Part shown: positions 1-11,000 of the stretch, in pieces
Layout of the letters: every line of letters starts with the position of its first letter
Numbering within the stretch: the stretch's first letter is position 1
NCBI GenBank assembly: GCA_011033025.1
Contig: WFMF01000099.1
Location: forward strand, 319,369-383,368
Direction of reading: 5' to 3'
From: Beroe forskalii
Taxonomy: Eukaryota; Ctenophora; Nuda; Beroida; Beroidae
DNA length: 64,000 nt
Made by a program: the position numbers and the translations under genes
Notes under the pieces: generated by a model
Database searches by the model: none
The model's input: the letters and a program-made list of their open reading frames with translations, nothing else
What the model was told of the DNA's origin: nothing

Positions 1-225
1 AGATAGATATCCTGAAATATCTATCAAGACAGTAAATTAGGTCCAGATTTGTATGTCAAAAATGCCAAAAATCTTCAATTTTTAGGTCGGCTGCTATGGG
101 AACTCGTGTGGTTGCTATGGAACCTAGCAACCTAAAAATCTCAGAATCCGCCATTCTTTCTTTCTTTGGTTATATTGAAAGAAACTTTTTACATAATCGA
201 AATATCTGCTGAGTGTGTCCATCGG

Positions 226-1712
226 GGCAAAATGGTACCACAGGAACACGACAAAAATTAGCCTCCATTAGCCTCCATTAGCCTCCATGGAGGCTGAGTG
301 GAGGCTGAGTGGAGCCTGAGTGGAGGCTAAGTGGAGGCTAAGTGGAGGCTAATTTCAAAAATTAGCCTCCACGGAGGCTAGTGGAGGCATGAGGCTAATT
401 TTCGAAAAATAGCCTCCACTATGGAGGCTATTAGCCTCTACTAGCCTCCACTAGGCTCACTAGCCTCCACTCAGCCTCCACTCAGCCTCCATGGAGGCTA
501 AATTTTTGGTTTAGCCTCCACTAGCCTCCACTAGCCTCCACTCAAGATTTAGCCTCCATTAGCCTCCACGGAAATTTAAAAAGTCATTTTTTGGATTCTA
601 TGGAAGCTATTTTGACATTGCTAGTGGAGGCTATAGCCTCCAAATGGAGGCTAAAATCATGAAAAACACAGATAATATGCTAGCCTCCACAAAATTAAAT
701 TTATGTCCATTTTTCTTTCACCACTAGGCAGGTAGAATCCCTCAGCCTCACTAGGCTCATAGAGCCTCCACTAGGCTTCACTCAGCCTCCACTAGGCTCC
801 AAGCCTCCACTAGCCTCCACGCAAAATGTTCACTCGGCCTCAACACAGTCCACTGGGCTCCACTAGCCTCCACTGGGCTATGGAGGCCTAGTGGATAGGG
901 GGTTCAGGCTGGATAGGCTAAGTGGAGGCTGGAGTGGAGGCGATAGGCTAGTGGAGGTTCTAGTGGAAATCCTTGAATTTCCTGTGGATCTGGCTTGCTA
1001 TGGGAAACTCATGCTAGTGGAGCTGAGGTGGAGCCTAGTGGAGGCTGGAGTGGAGCCTAGTGGAGGCTGATGGAGCCTAGTGGAGGCTGAATGGATCCTA
1101 TAGCCATCCGGCTAGTGCCTAGTGTAGCCTAGTGGTGGCCAGTGGAGCCTAGTGGAGGCTGGAGGCTAGTGGGGCCTGAGTGGAGCCTAGTGGAGGCTGA
1201 GTGGAGCCTAGTGGAGGCTAAGTGGGCTGAGTGGAGCCTAGTGGAGGCTGAGTGTAGGACAGTTGGAGCTGTCTGAAAGTTTGAAGCTATATATTGTTTT
1301 TCACATTAGTACACATGAACCAATCATTTTCAGCAAGCAAAAGAAATTTGTTTTTAGGCTTATTGATTTAGGGCTCCACTCAGTTTTCCACTTAGCCTCC
1401 ACTCAGCCTCCATTGGCCTCCATTAGCCTCCATATGGAAGCGCCTCCATGACTTTTTAAATTTCTGTGGAGGCTAAAATCTCAGTGGAGGCTAAACCAAA
1501 AAATTTAGCCTCCATGGAGGCTGAGTGGAGGCTAGTGGAGGCTAATGGAGGCTGAGTGGGCTAATATAGCCTCCATAGTGGAGGCTATTTTTTTTTTTGG
1601 AGGCTAATTTTGAAATTAGCCTCCACTTAGGCTCCACTCAGGCTCATAGCCTCCATGGTATGGAGGCTAATGGAGGCTAATTTTTGTCGTGTTCCTGTGG
1701 TACCATTTTGCC
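226..1712. mobile_element. Foldback element with AGCCTCCA-word array, perfect inverted ends and 8-bp target duplication
   Basis: The element begins GGCAAAATGGTACCACAGGA and ends with the exact reverse complement; about 52 bp match perfectly at the two ends. The direct 8-mer TCCATCGG lies immediately outside each end (218-225 and 1713-1720), as expected for a target-site duplication. The interior is almost wholly the word AGCCTCCA and its complement TGGAGGCT in changing orientation, joined by short A/T-rich pieces, so either strand could fold heavily on itself. There is no transposase. Terminal repeats merging into short tandem words, with an 8-bp duplication, resemble foldback elements such as Drosophila FB or sea urchin TU. 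It is non-autonomous; membership in a named superfamily is not shown. Confidence 0.85.
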
Positions 1713-1734
1713 TCCATCGGATCCACTCAGAGGA

Positions 1735-1885
1735 ATCCATTGAACATCTATTGAACAATGAACATGCCCATTGAGCGTCAAAAATGGATCCAATGGATCC
1801 ATTGAACACCATTGGACAATTTTACCGATGGACATCATGTCCAATGGACATGTCCATTGGACATGATGGATGGATCCAATGGACA
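1735..1885. repeat. Array of the near-palindromic word TCCAATGGA
   Basis: Short degenerate run of ATCCATTG, CAATGGAT and TCCAATGGA words. The same word fills 13825-14345, and the right flanks are also alike (here 'CACAACTCTTGTGAC', there 'CACAGCTCTTCTGAC' near 14957), so both are copies of one family. Open frames here are by-products of the repeat. Confidence 0.7.
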
Positions 1886-1989
1886 AAATCCACAACTCTT
1901 GTGACCCCTTTGCCTCAATTTGGTCATAATTCAGAGTGAAAAACCGGGAGATTCGAAAGATACACTGGATTCAATGAGCACAATTTATC

Positions 1990-2385
1990 CAATTTAGGGC
2001 TAAAAAATGGGTGGACTTAACTCATGTCTTATGGACCCGGCGCGGATAAAGTCCACCATAAAAATTTTTTGGTGGACTTTGGTGGACCCGCAGCGGACTT
2101 TTAAAACTCCGCCGCGGAGTGGTGGTCCGCTGCGGGTCCGCTCGGAAGCTCCACCGCGCACTGGTGAACAGTCCGCCAGAAAAGTCCACCAAAAAAGTCC
2201 TTAGGGAAAAGTTGGATTAAGTCCAAAGGTGGACTCTGCAGGTGGACTCCACCAGCGGACTTTGGTCCTGCGAGTCCACAGGTGGAGTCCACCAGCGGAG
2301 TCCACAGGTGGAGTCCACCAGTGAGTCCAACTCCATCGGCGGTGGACCCGCAGGCAGAGTCCACCTGTTATGGCTCACGGGCGCA
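1990..2385. mobile_element. GTGGACTCCAC-word foldback element, one end recognisable
   Basis: The left end reads GGGCTAAAAAATGGGTGGAC and is followed by an array of GTGGA/TCCAC words mixed with CCGCGG and CAGCGGAC. The same end occurs in reverse complement at about 4595-4625, so two relatives lie 2.2 kb apart in opposite orientation. The right end here has no matching inverted repeat and is probably truncated. No transposase is seen. Confidence 0.6.
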
Positions 2386-2471
2386 CTAGGTAAAGGGGGC
2401 CGGGGTCTGAAAAATTTTTCGGTTTTGTTGTTTCTGATAGAGCTGAACGAGAGTTTTTCGCATTAAAAAAT

Positions 2472-2941
2472 ATTGTTCCTAGCCGAAGTTATGAATTTTT
2501 CAAATGATTTGCCTGTAGCAATTACAGTGCGTGCGCGAACTTACGACGATTTGCCGAGAAATAAACTTTAAAATTATCCCTCCTGATTTTGAGGAAATTG
2601 AAACTTAGGGTTATGTTCTGGGCATAAAACAAAACTTTCATGCGAACCAAATTTTTGGTTTAGGCCTCAGAAGTGAAAATATAAATTTTCAAAGTTGGCT
2701 CCTGTCCCAAAAATAGTCAAAATGACGATTTTCAAATTTCAAAAATTAATATTTTCACTTCTGAGGCCTAAATCCAAAAACGGCTCGCATGAAAGTTTTG
2801 TTTTATGCCCTAACCAAGTTTCAACCTCAAGCAGGAGGATAGATTTTAAAGTTTATTTTTGGCAAATCGCGTCGTAATTTCGCGCGCACTGTAATTACAG
2901 GCGAAATCGTGATTTGAAAACAACTTCGGCTAGGAAACAAT
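2472..2941. mobile_element. Long imperfect foldback (MITE-like), arms about 230 bp
   Basis: The ends are TTGTTCCTAGCCGAAGTT and, in reverse complement, AACTTCGGCTAGGAAACAA. Most of the interior also pairs: 'CAGAAGTGAAAATA' near 2667 with 'ATTTTCACTTCTG' near 2750, and 'GGGCATAAAACAAAACTTTC' near 2618 with 'GAAAGTTTTGTTTTATGCCC' near 2792. The whole unit is an imperfect palindrome centred near 2706. The 60-codon open frame at 2695-2877 is inside the palindrome and is not taken as a gene. Confidence 0.75.
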
Positions 2942-3825
2942 GACGATGCGGCAAAACCTGCTGGCGTTCAGCCTATCAGGAAACAAAAAAACTGAAAATC
3001 GACCTTGTTCCTTAATGTATGTTTTGGAAATGATGAGGTACTGATGAGGTAGTATGTATGTAGGTTTGCAAAATGATGAGATCATCACTTACGGGCGAAA
3101 TTTTTTCATCTACCACTCCTTGTAAAATAAGTGCATTTGCTTATTTGGAGAGGATTTGGAAATGGAAAGGTGGTGGAAAGGATGAGAACCAAATGAGAAC
3201 GGCGATTTTGAAGGGTTTAAAGGTGGTAAATGACTCCAAATGCCAAAACTTGTTCAGGGTTGTAGAAGGCATTAAGGAGATAACTTTTGCAAAGTTTTTG
3301 CGACTTTCTGACTTTGGAATTTGGGGGTTGCGGGGCCACGCCCATTTTGTCACAAAAATTTAAAATTGAGTAAAATGACTCAAAATCAGTTGGAACGTGT
3401 TTGTTTATATAGTCCCTAGGAGTGTCCATACAAATTTTTCGCCCAGCGGGCAATTTATAATAGCCACAATGGGCCTTTCCTGCTTTCCATAGAAAATTTT
3501 CATAGTGAAAAGAATGAGAACCAAATGAGAACAGGGAGAACTCAATTTACTTGCGTTATTATCAGTAAGAACACATATTAAGATAAAGGCTAGAAGAGGA
3601 CTCTTTAATTCAAAATTAACAACATCTAAGTTAGATAATTGAACTTGAATTGCAGTAGTGACGTCACTCCAGCCCTTCATATTGAATGAGTGACGTAACA
3701 GAAATCTTTAAATGATGAGATGAGGTTGGGATATTTATATATCGTTTCTAAATGGTGAGGTAGTGATGAGGTTGTATGTATGTATGTTCAAAAAAGGCCG
3801 ATTTTTGATGAGCTCATTTCTGGAT
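2942..3825. other. No gene recognised; diverged repeats
   Basis: Two related stretches, 'GATGAGGTACTGATGAGGTAGTATGTATG' type near 3030 and again near 3750, and a repeated 'GAGAACCAAATGAGAAC' near 3183 and 3510, suggest old duplicated repeat sequence. Open frames overlap on both strands and show no domain, signal peptide or splice logic. Confidence 0.5.
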
Positions 3826-3827
3826 GG

Positions 3828-3930
3828 CCCCTAGGACTCCTGGGTACTCCCGTAGGACTCCTGGGTACTCCCTAAATAGGACTCCTGGGGTACTTCCGGG
3901 GTACTCTCGCAGTACTCCCCAGGAGTCTCC
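3828..3930. repeat. Short minisatellite, about 20-bp unit AGGACTCCTGGGTACTCC
   Basis: Four to five degenerate units of AGGACTCCTGGGTACTCC. The following bases (about 3978-3998) contain AGACGGGCAACGTCCGTC, which recurs in reverse complement near 39560. Confidence 0.7.
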
Positions 3931-4147
3931 CGCAGTATTATTCGCTCGTATGACTCTAGTTCTAATTGTAATAGAAATAGACGGGCAACGTCCGTCCATT
4001 TTATTCTTAAACGCAAATGGTTTTAAACGCACATGCTCATTACTCCCGAGTTGGTTTTTTAAATATCGACCGAATCTGAGACAGCTTTGTGTACACATGG
4101 CACCCTTTCCAAAACCAAAAATAAAAGCATAACTTATAATATTCATA

Positions 4148-4635
4148 ATGGCGGAATCCACTTACCAGTGGAGTACTGGTGGACTCCACCAATGAACTCC
4201 GCCAGTGGAGTCAATCCGCTGGTTGAGTCCACCAGTGGAGTCCGCCGGAGGACTCCGCTGGCGGAGTCCACTGGTGGAGTCCGCCAGTGGACTCCACTGG
4301 TGGACTTGACTCCGCCAGTGGACTCCGCCAGTGGAGTCCACTGACTCCGCGGCGGACTAACCTCCGGCGGACTAAACTCCACGGTGGACTTTTTTGGTGG
4401 ACTTTTTCGGTGGACTGTCCACCAGTGCGCGGCGGAGCCCGAGCGGACCTGCAGCGGACCCACTACTCCGCGGCGGAGTTTCTAAAAGTCCGCTGCGGGT
4501 CCACCAAAGTCCACCAAAAAAATTTTATTGTGGACTTTAGTGGAGTCCGTGGCGGACCCGCTGCGGGTCCACCGGGTCCGCAGCGGGTCCGCCGCGGAGT
4601 TGAGTCCACCCATTTTTTAGCCCAATTTAGATCAG
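4148..4635. mobile_element. GTGGACTCCAC-word foldback element, second copy, opposite orientation
   Basis: An array of GTGGAGTCC/GGACTCCAC words with CCGCGG and GCAGCGGACC. Its right end is the reverse complement of the left end of the element at 1990-2385, so the two face each other. Long frames across it read as low-complexity peptides rich in Trp, Thr, Pro and Ser and are not genes. Confidence 0.6.
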
Positions 4636-5008
4636 GAAAATATGCTTAAAATGGATCCCTTGTACGCAACTGGCCTCACATGTCTAAATGTCTGTTTTAC
4701 CGATTGATTGATTGATTGTTTATGACATTCATAGCGATGACCCTAAACGTACCCGACGCCTCAGCCATACCCAGTACCCTGGCAATAACCCTTACCGCAG
4801 ACCCCAACCCTTTCCTAGAGGAAGGTGAAAGTGTCCGTTGACAGCTCCGTACGTTGGCAGCTCTTGTCAGTCACAGTTTCACCAAAACACCAAAAAAGGA
4901 TAGCGATGGAAACTCACACATGATCAAGCGATGGAAACTCACATTAGCAGTCACGTATCATGATCAAGCTATTACCACTCTTTGTCAAGTTTAGAAATGA
5001 ACTCTCAC

Positions 5009-8000
5009 CTGTATCCACTGAGTGTCAAGTTTAGAGACCTCCAGCTTTGGCAGGGTCTGAGCCTCCTTCCGAACCTCATCCACTTTGTGCTCGGGTACGA
5101 AGAGTTCTCTCACAGTGTCCACACAATCGAAGGGAACGATGTCCTGAGGAAATACCTGTGTCAGCTATAGAGGGGATTAATGGGATAGCTATAGAGGGGT
5201 CAGCTATATAGGGAAAACCTGGTTTAGCTATATAGAGGGGATTTCGTGCAATGGTGTTGGTTAATGGGGGCAATTGGTGGCTAATTGGCTAATCAAAATT
5301 TTCACTGTGTTCCTCTGCTTGGATATTTTTACCCGGTATTGCTACAGTCATTCAGCCAATTTTTTTTTCAAAAAAAATCATCGGTCTCTGCCTCTGAACC
5401 TTATTTTATTTTCTCTCGTTTGGTACACGTGTGCGTGTCCACCAGAAGACCCTTTTTCTCGTCACAGCGCTCGATTCACTCAAATTAACAAAAACCAATT
5501 TGAGTGCGCGGCTTTCGTCCCAGCCCCGAGGATTGAAAAAAGCGTGCAACGATTGGAAATTCTTCTTCATCTTTTAGGCTCATTCAGTATTATTCAGTAA
5601 TATTTAGAAACAGAAAGTTTCTATTCTTTCAGCAATTTTCTCCACGACAAATTTAGAATCAAAAGAATCGACCACCTCGTTTTTAATTTTAACGATTATC
5701 TGCTGTATTTCCATTGAATTTGCCATTTGATACCGGAAACGAGTAGTCCGCCCGGCTGTACGTGCCTTGAAAATGCCTTACATTTGTTTCCGTACTGTTG
5801 ATGTATTCATAGAGAATTTCAAACGTATTTCGTAGAAATCTCTATCAAATTTCTCGGATCGGGGTTAGCACCTCGATCGACTCATGTATCTAGGAGAGTG
5901 CGCGCGAGCCGCGCCGCGCCAATATTGTAGTGAGTAATGAAAAATTTGCATTTGTCCTTCAAAAAGTCACCGCGCCCGCGGCAAAACACCTAAAACGCAA
6001 ACGTCAGCAGGTATTTTGCATGCAATAATTTGATTCTGACGTAGCGATAGCATCATTTCACAAGCAAAGTCATGTTAAAAGAGGTTAAATAAGTGGAAAA
6101 CAGCAACTTACGTGTTGTTGCAGATACTGCACCACTTTCTGAACACATTCCCCGATACTGGCGATGTCGTTTCTGTCGGAGCACAACACAATGTCGGGGT
6201 TGACAGGGGCCTCATAGGGGTCGTCAATACCAGTGAAACCTGAGAAAGAGTTGGTCAGCAAAAAGAAGAGAAATACCCCATTCCTATCAGAGTTTGGTTA
6301 TGAGAATTTACCATGAGCTCATTATATGGTTGAAGCACCGACGGACCTTGTTATCTTCTTGAAAACATGTGTAAAAGGTGTACTGTTAGTGTGATCATTC
6401 ACAGAAAATTAATCATTTCTTTTGAAAACTCGGTCCTGAGCTGTACAGTGCGGTAATTTACACACGTTTTAAAAATGCAGCTCATTAACCATTGAATTAG
6501 GGCATTGTGATAAGTGGCCAATCACAAGGCAGTGTTTGGTCACGTGGTTATTAACTCTTCTTCGTATTAAAACTTTGTGTTTTTACAGACAAAAGAGAAT
6601 ATAATTAGAACGGAACCTCAACTTCTTGTTTCTTACATTGTAATGCTGTAAAAAGAGATTATTTTATGAAGTAAAAACAGACAGATTATCTGAAGGTTAG
6701 TGTTTGCAGAGAATTTATTGTTGCTTTGTTGCATAGATTATTGATTACCGTGCGACCACATGGACCTCCTTAAAATACCCTATTAAAATGCTATCAAATT
6801 GAATGTGTGAGTTAATTCCAAAATGTAGGTCAATTTCTCAATTTAGCCCCATCATTTGTTTTCCAACAGTCTAATATTTACAACAACTACGAGGGAACAC
6901 TTACAAATCCCACGAATTCATAGCAAGCCAGTTCACTAAATGCTCTACATACCAGTCTGTCACACAGCGTGTCTCTGACACCAGTACGTCACACTTCGTG
7001 TCTCTGACACCAGTACTTCACACATCGTGTCTCTGACACCAGTACGTCACACTTCGTGTCTCTGACACCAGTACGTCACACTACGTGTCTCTGACACCAG
7101 TACGTCACACTTCGTGTCTCTGACACCAGTACGTCACACTACGTGTCTCTGACACCAGAACGTCACACTACGTGTCTCTGACACCAGTACGTCACACTAC
7201 ACGTCTCTGACACCAGTACGTCACACTTCGTGTCTCTGACACCAGTACGTCACACTTCGTGTCTCTGACACCAATACGTCACACTACGTGTCTCTGACAC
7301 CAGTACGTCACACTACGTGTCTCTGACACCAGTACGTCACACTTCGTGTCTCTGACACCAGTACGTCACACTTCGTGTCTCTGACACCAATACGTCACAC
7401 TACGTGTCCCTGACACCAGTACGTCACACTACGTGTCTCTGATACCAGTACGTCACACTACGTGTCCCTGACACCAGTACGTCACACTTCGTGTCTCTGA
7501 CACCAGTACGTCACACTTCGTGTCTCTGACACCAATACGTCACACTACGTGTCTCTGACACCAGTACGTCACACTACGTGTCTCTGACACCAGTACGTCA
7601 CACTTCGTGTCTCTGACACCAGTACGTCACACTTCGTGTCTCTGACACCAATACGTCACACTACGTGTCCCTGACACCAGTACGTCACACTACGTGTCTC
7701 TGACACCAGTACGTCACACCACGTGTCTCTGACACAAATTATACGTCACACTACGCGTCTCTGACACCAGTACGTCACACTATGTGTCTCTGACACAAGT
7801 GCGTCACACAGCGTGTCTCTGGTTCCAGTGCGTCACACTACGTGTCTTTGACACCAGTACGTCACACAACGTGTCTCTGACACCAGTACGTCACATTAAT
7901 ACGTGTCTCTGAAACCAGTACGTCACACTACGTGTCCCTGACATCAGTACGCCACACTACGTGTCCCTGACAACAGTGCGTCACACTACGTGTCTCTGAC

Positions 8001-11000
8001 ACCAGTACGTCACACTTAGTGTTTCTGACACCAATACGTCACACTACGTGTCTCTGACACCAGTACGACACACTACATCCCGAATATCAGTATTCTTATT
8101 TTTACAATAAATCTAACTCCTGAAATACCATCTCCTGCCAGCATCATGTACCTTTTGTTTACACTAGACTATGCCATCCTGTACAGTGTACACTGTGTTT
8201 ATACAAGACTGGTGTGACATCATCAGACATAGTTTCAAGGAGTGTTTTGTTTCAAACAAGACACATTAACCCCGCCAATTAGTAATCACAATATAAGCCA
8301 ATCACTCAGGGCTAATCAAATCAGTGAGATATCTGTAATTTGACCCGGGTGCTAATACACTCGGAGACTGTGACGTGTACACACAAAAGGAGAGCGGAAG
8401 ATGGAGATGAAAATATCAAATCTTCATTATTCCAGTGGGGCTAAATTTTTATCATGATAGTCAAGTTAGTCAAATTAGCTACTTTTCTCACAGACTCACT
8501 GACAGAGTGGTGTCAGCGGGAGTACAGGAGATGGTTACTACAAGGTTAAATAGCCTGCCTTTTGAAAATTTCAAATTATCATCTCATGAAATGGCAAAAT
8601 CATGCGTAATTGTGTAAGCTGTAAATGTGCACACTACACTGCAGAACCTAATAACTGAGGGGAGGGGTCGAAATGAGCGTAATAACTAATAGGCGTACTG
8701 TACTGTGACTTTTTCCTTTGAAAACTGCTATATTCTCCATTGCAATCTAATCAGAAAATCCCGTGAATTTCTATTTTCTGAAGAAAATGGCGAATTTCAG
8801 GAGAAAATGACAAATTTCCGGAGAAAATGGTAAAGTTTTCAGCGTGACACCCCTGGAAATGGTTATCGAAATGAAAGAAGACCCATGCCAGGTATCAAAT
8901 TACACTTGCCATGCAAAGCTCCATATATCAATGTATCTCATACAGATAACAGTTTATTGAATTAGAGCCAAGTTCTCCTCTCTTCAGTTCCGAAGAATCC
9001 ATGAAACGTCCGAGCGAGTGGTCAATGGTGTCATAAGATAAGAGCATTTCCATCATGGGACACTTCAGAGAAGACAGCAGATAGGTGGATGAAATGAGGC
9101 GATTTCATATCTATCGTCGGTAAGACAGCAAAAAGTTGTGATAAGTAAGTGAATTTGAGGGCCTGCGCTTCCCTAGAAAAGTTAGGAAAGATACAAAACC
9201 ATACCAACATTACAGCTCAGTGAAACTTCTGTCCACTCCAAGATCAAATATGATTCTGATTTTGGCCACAAAGTTGAAGTGTCGGGATAGCAAAGTGGGG
9301 GATGGGAATTCGATAACTTCCTCCTTGCACGATAATAATGCTTACATTTACTTGATCCAGTATTGGACTATTGGGACTCTTTTTTTCAATTTCTGTGCCT
9401 GCTTTTCATTCAATATGAAATCGTCGACTGAGACTTTTCCAGGTAAGTTTAATTTCATTTCGGCATTGCCAGACCTTCTCTCAACAGCAAGTTAGGGATA
9501 ATGGTGCGACTGCAGTGGGAAGGAGAGCATACCTGAACCTCTCACAGACAGGGCGTGTTCACTGTTCAATCTACTAAAACAACTACAGAGTTGCGCAATG
9601 CTCAGTGAGAAGCACACCACTGTACTTATTTAATAGTAGTATCATTTTTGTGATGTTGAAATCCTTCCATCACACAAATTCAAACGATTTCGCAATCTTT
9701 GAAATGGCCACTGACCAGCAGGAGCGTAGTACATCACAAAAACAGAAAAACAAACAACTGCTATTTGATGACCAGTGATTTAATATTCCATGTGATACAG
9801 CTGTTTCCACAATCCACATGCTTCAGGAGAGACCAGTAAATACAGCAGAATATCAGTATACATGGTCATTGGTCAACATGCCAGCCTGATATTATCTAAG
9901 TACGAATGGACTTCCCCAGACTTATGAGTACTGACAGAGTGATAGACCTCCGATCAAATACTATTACTATTACTCTATTAGGTAGTCAGTACCAGTGGAG
10001 CTCTGGACACACTTCTAACCACTGATACTATTGTAAACACTGATCCCACAATACCACCTGGTTATAAACTAAGATTGACATGTCGGACGGTAATGAGTGC
10101 TAATATCAAATGATTCGCTGAGAAACACCCTCATAACTACCATCATTGGGATCCTGCCACTTGTAAACTATAAAGCCTACATTAAAGCGGATTCGATTAG
10201 AGATGCACAACAATTGAGGCAAGGGTCAGACGAGGCAAAACCGTGCGTTTTTTACGTTATCTCAATGTTCATACATTTCTTAGATCAAAAATGAGAACAG
10301 CTCGATTAGAAATTAGTTGCACATGAACTATTTAATTTATATATATTCAATATTTTAAAAATGTTTATATTAGTCAAAACTAGACCCCTAGCGCCGGGCC
10401 ACATAACAGTTAATTACCCAATCAGCTGACTACCTACCTTTGATGATGACAGGAAACACTATGAACATTAAACTAACTGCCTACGTTTAATGATTACAGT
10501 GAACATTACAGCTAACAAGTAACTGCCTACCTTTGATGATGCCAGCTCTTGCTTTCTCGTAGAGCCCCTTGACATCCCTCTCCTCGCACACCTCGATGGG
10601 CGTGGCAACGTGCACCTCGATAAACTTGAGACCAGCTGCCTCGTGAAGGGAACGGGCTAGTTCTCTTTGCTGTAAGTGAGGTTTTTTATTAGTGAAAATA
10701 CGTAGTTAGTAGGGTAGTGAGAAACTATAGTTACGTATAAAACAATGCAATTTTGTGTGAGGATAACAAATGAGGTGGGTTTCATCTTGAATCTGGAACC
10801 AAATAACATCGCTTGCAGATTAAAGGATTAACACTGTGGAAGAGCCTCTACCTTCATGTAAGGGCTGATGAAGGAGGTGAGGCAGATGATGCCTCCGTCA
10901 GCGAAGAGTTTGGCGGTCTCCGAGACTCGCCGGATGTTCTCTTCCCTGTCTTGAGCGGAGAAACCCAGGTTCTTGTTGAGACCGTGTCTCAAGTTGTCTC

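Noticed and set aside
6951..8080. CRISPR-like array
   Set aside because: Units are contiguous 29-mers with no unique spacers, in an animal intron.
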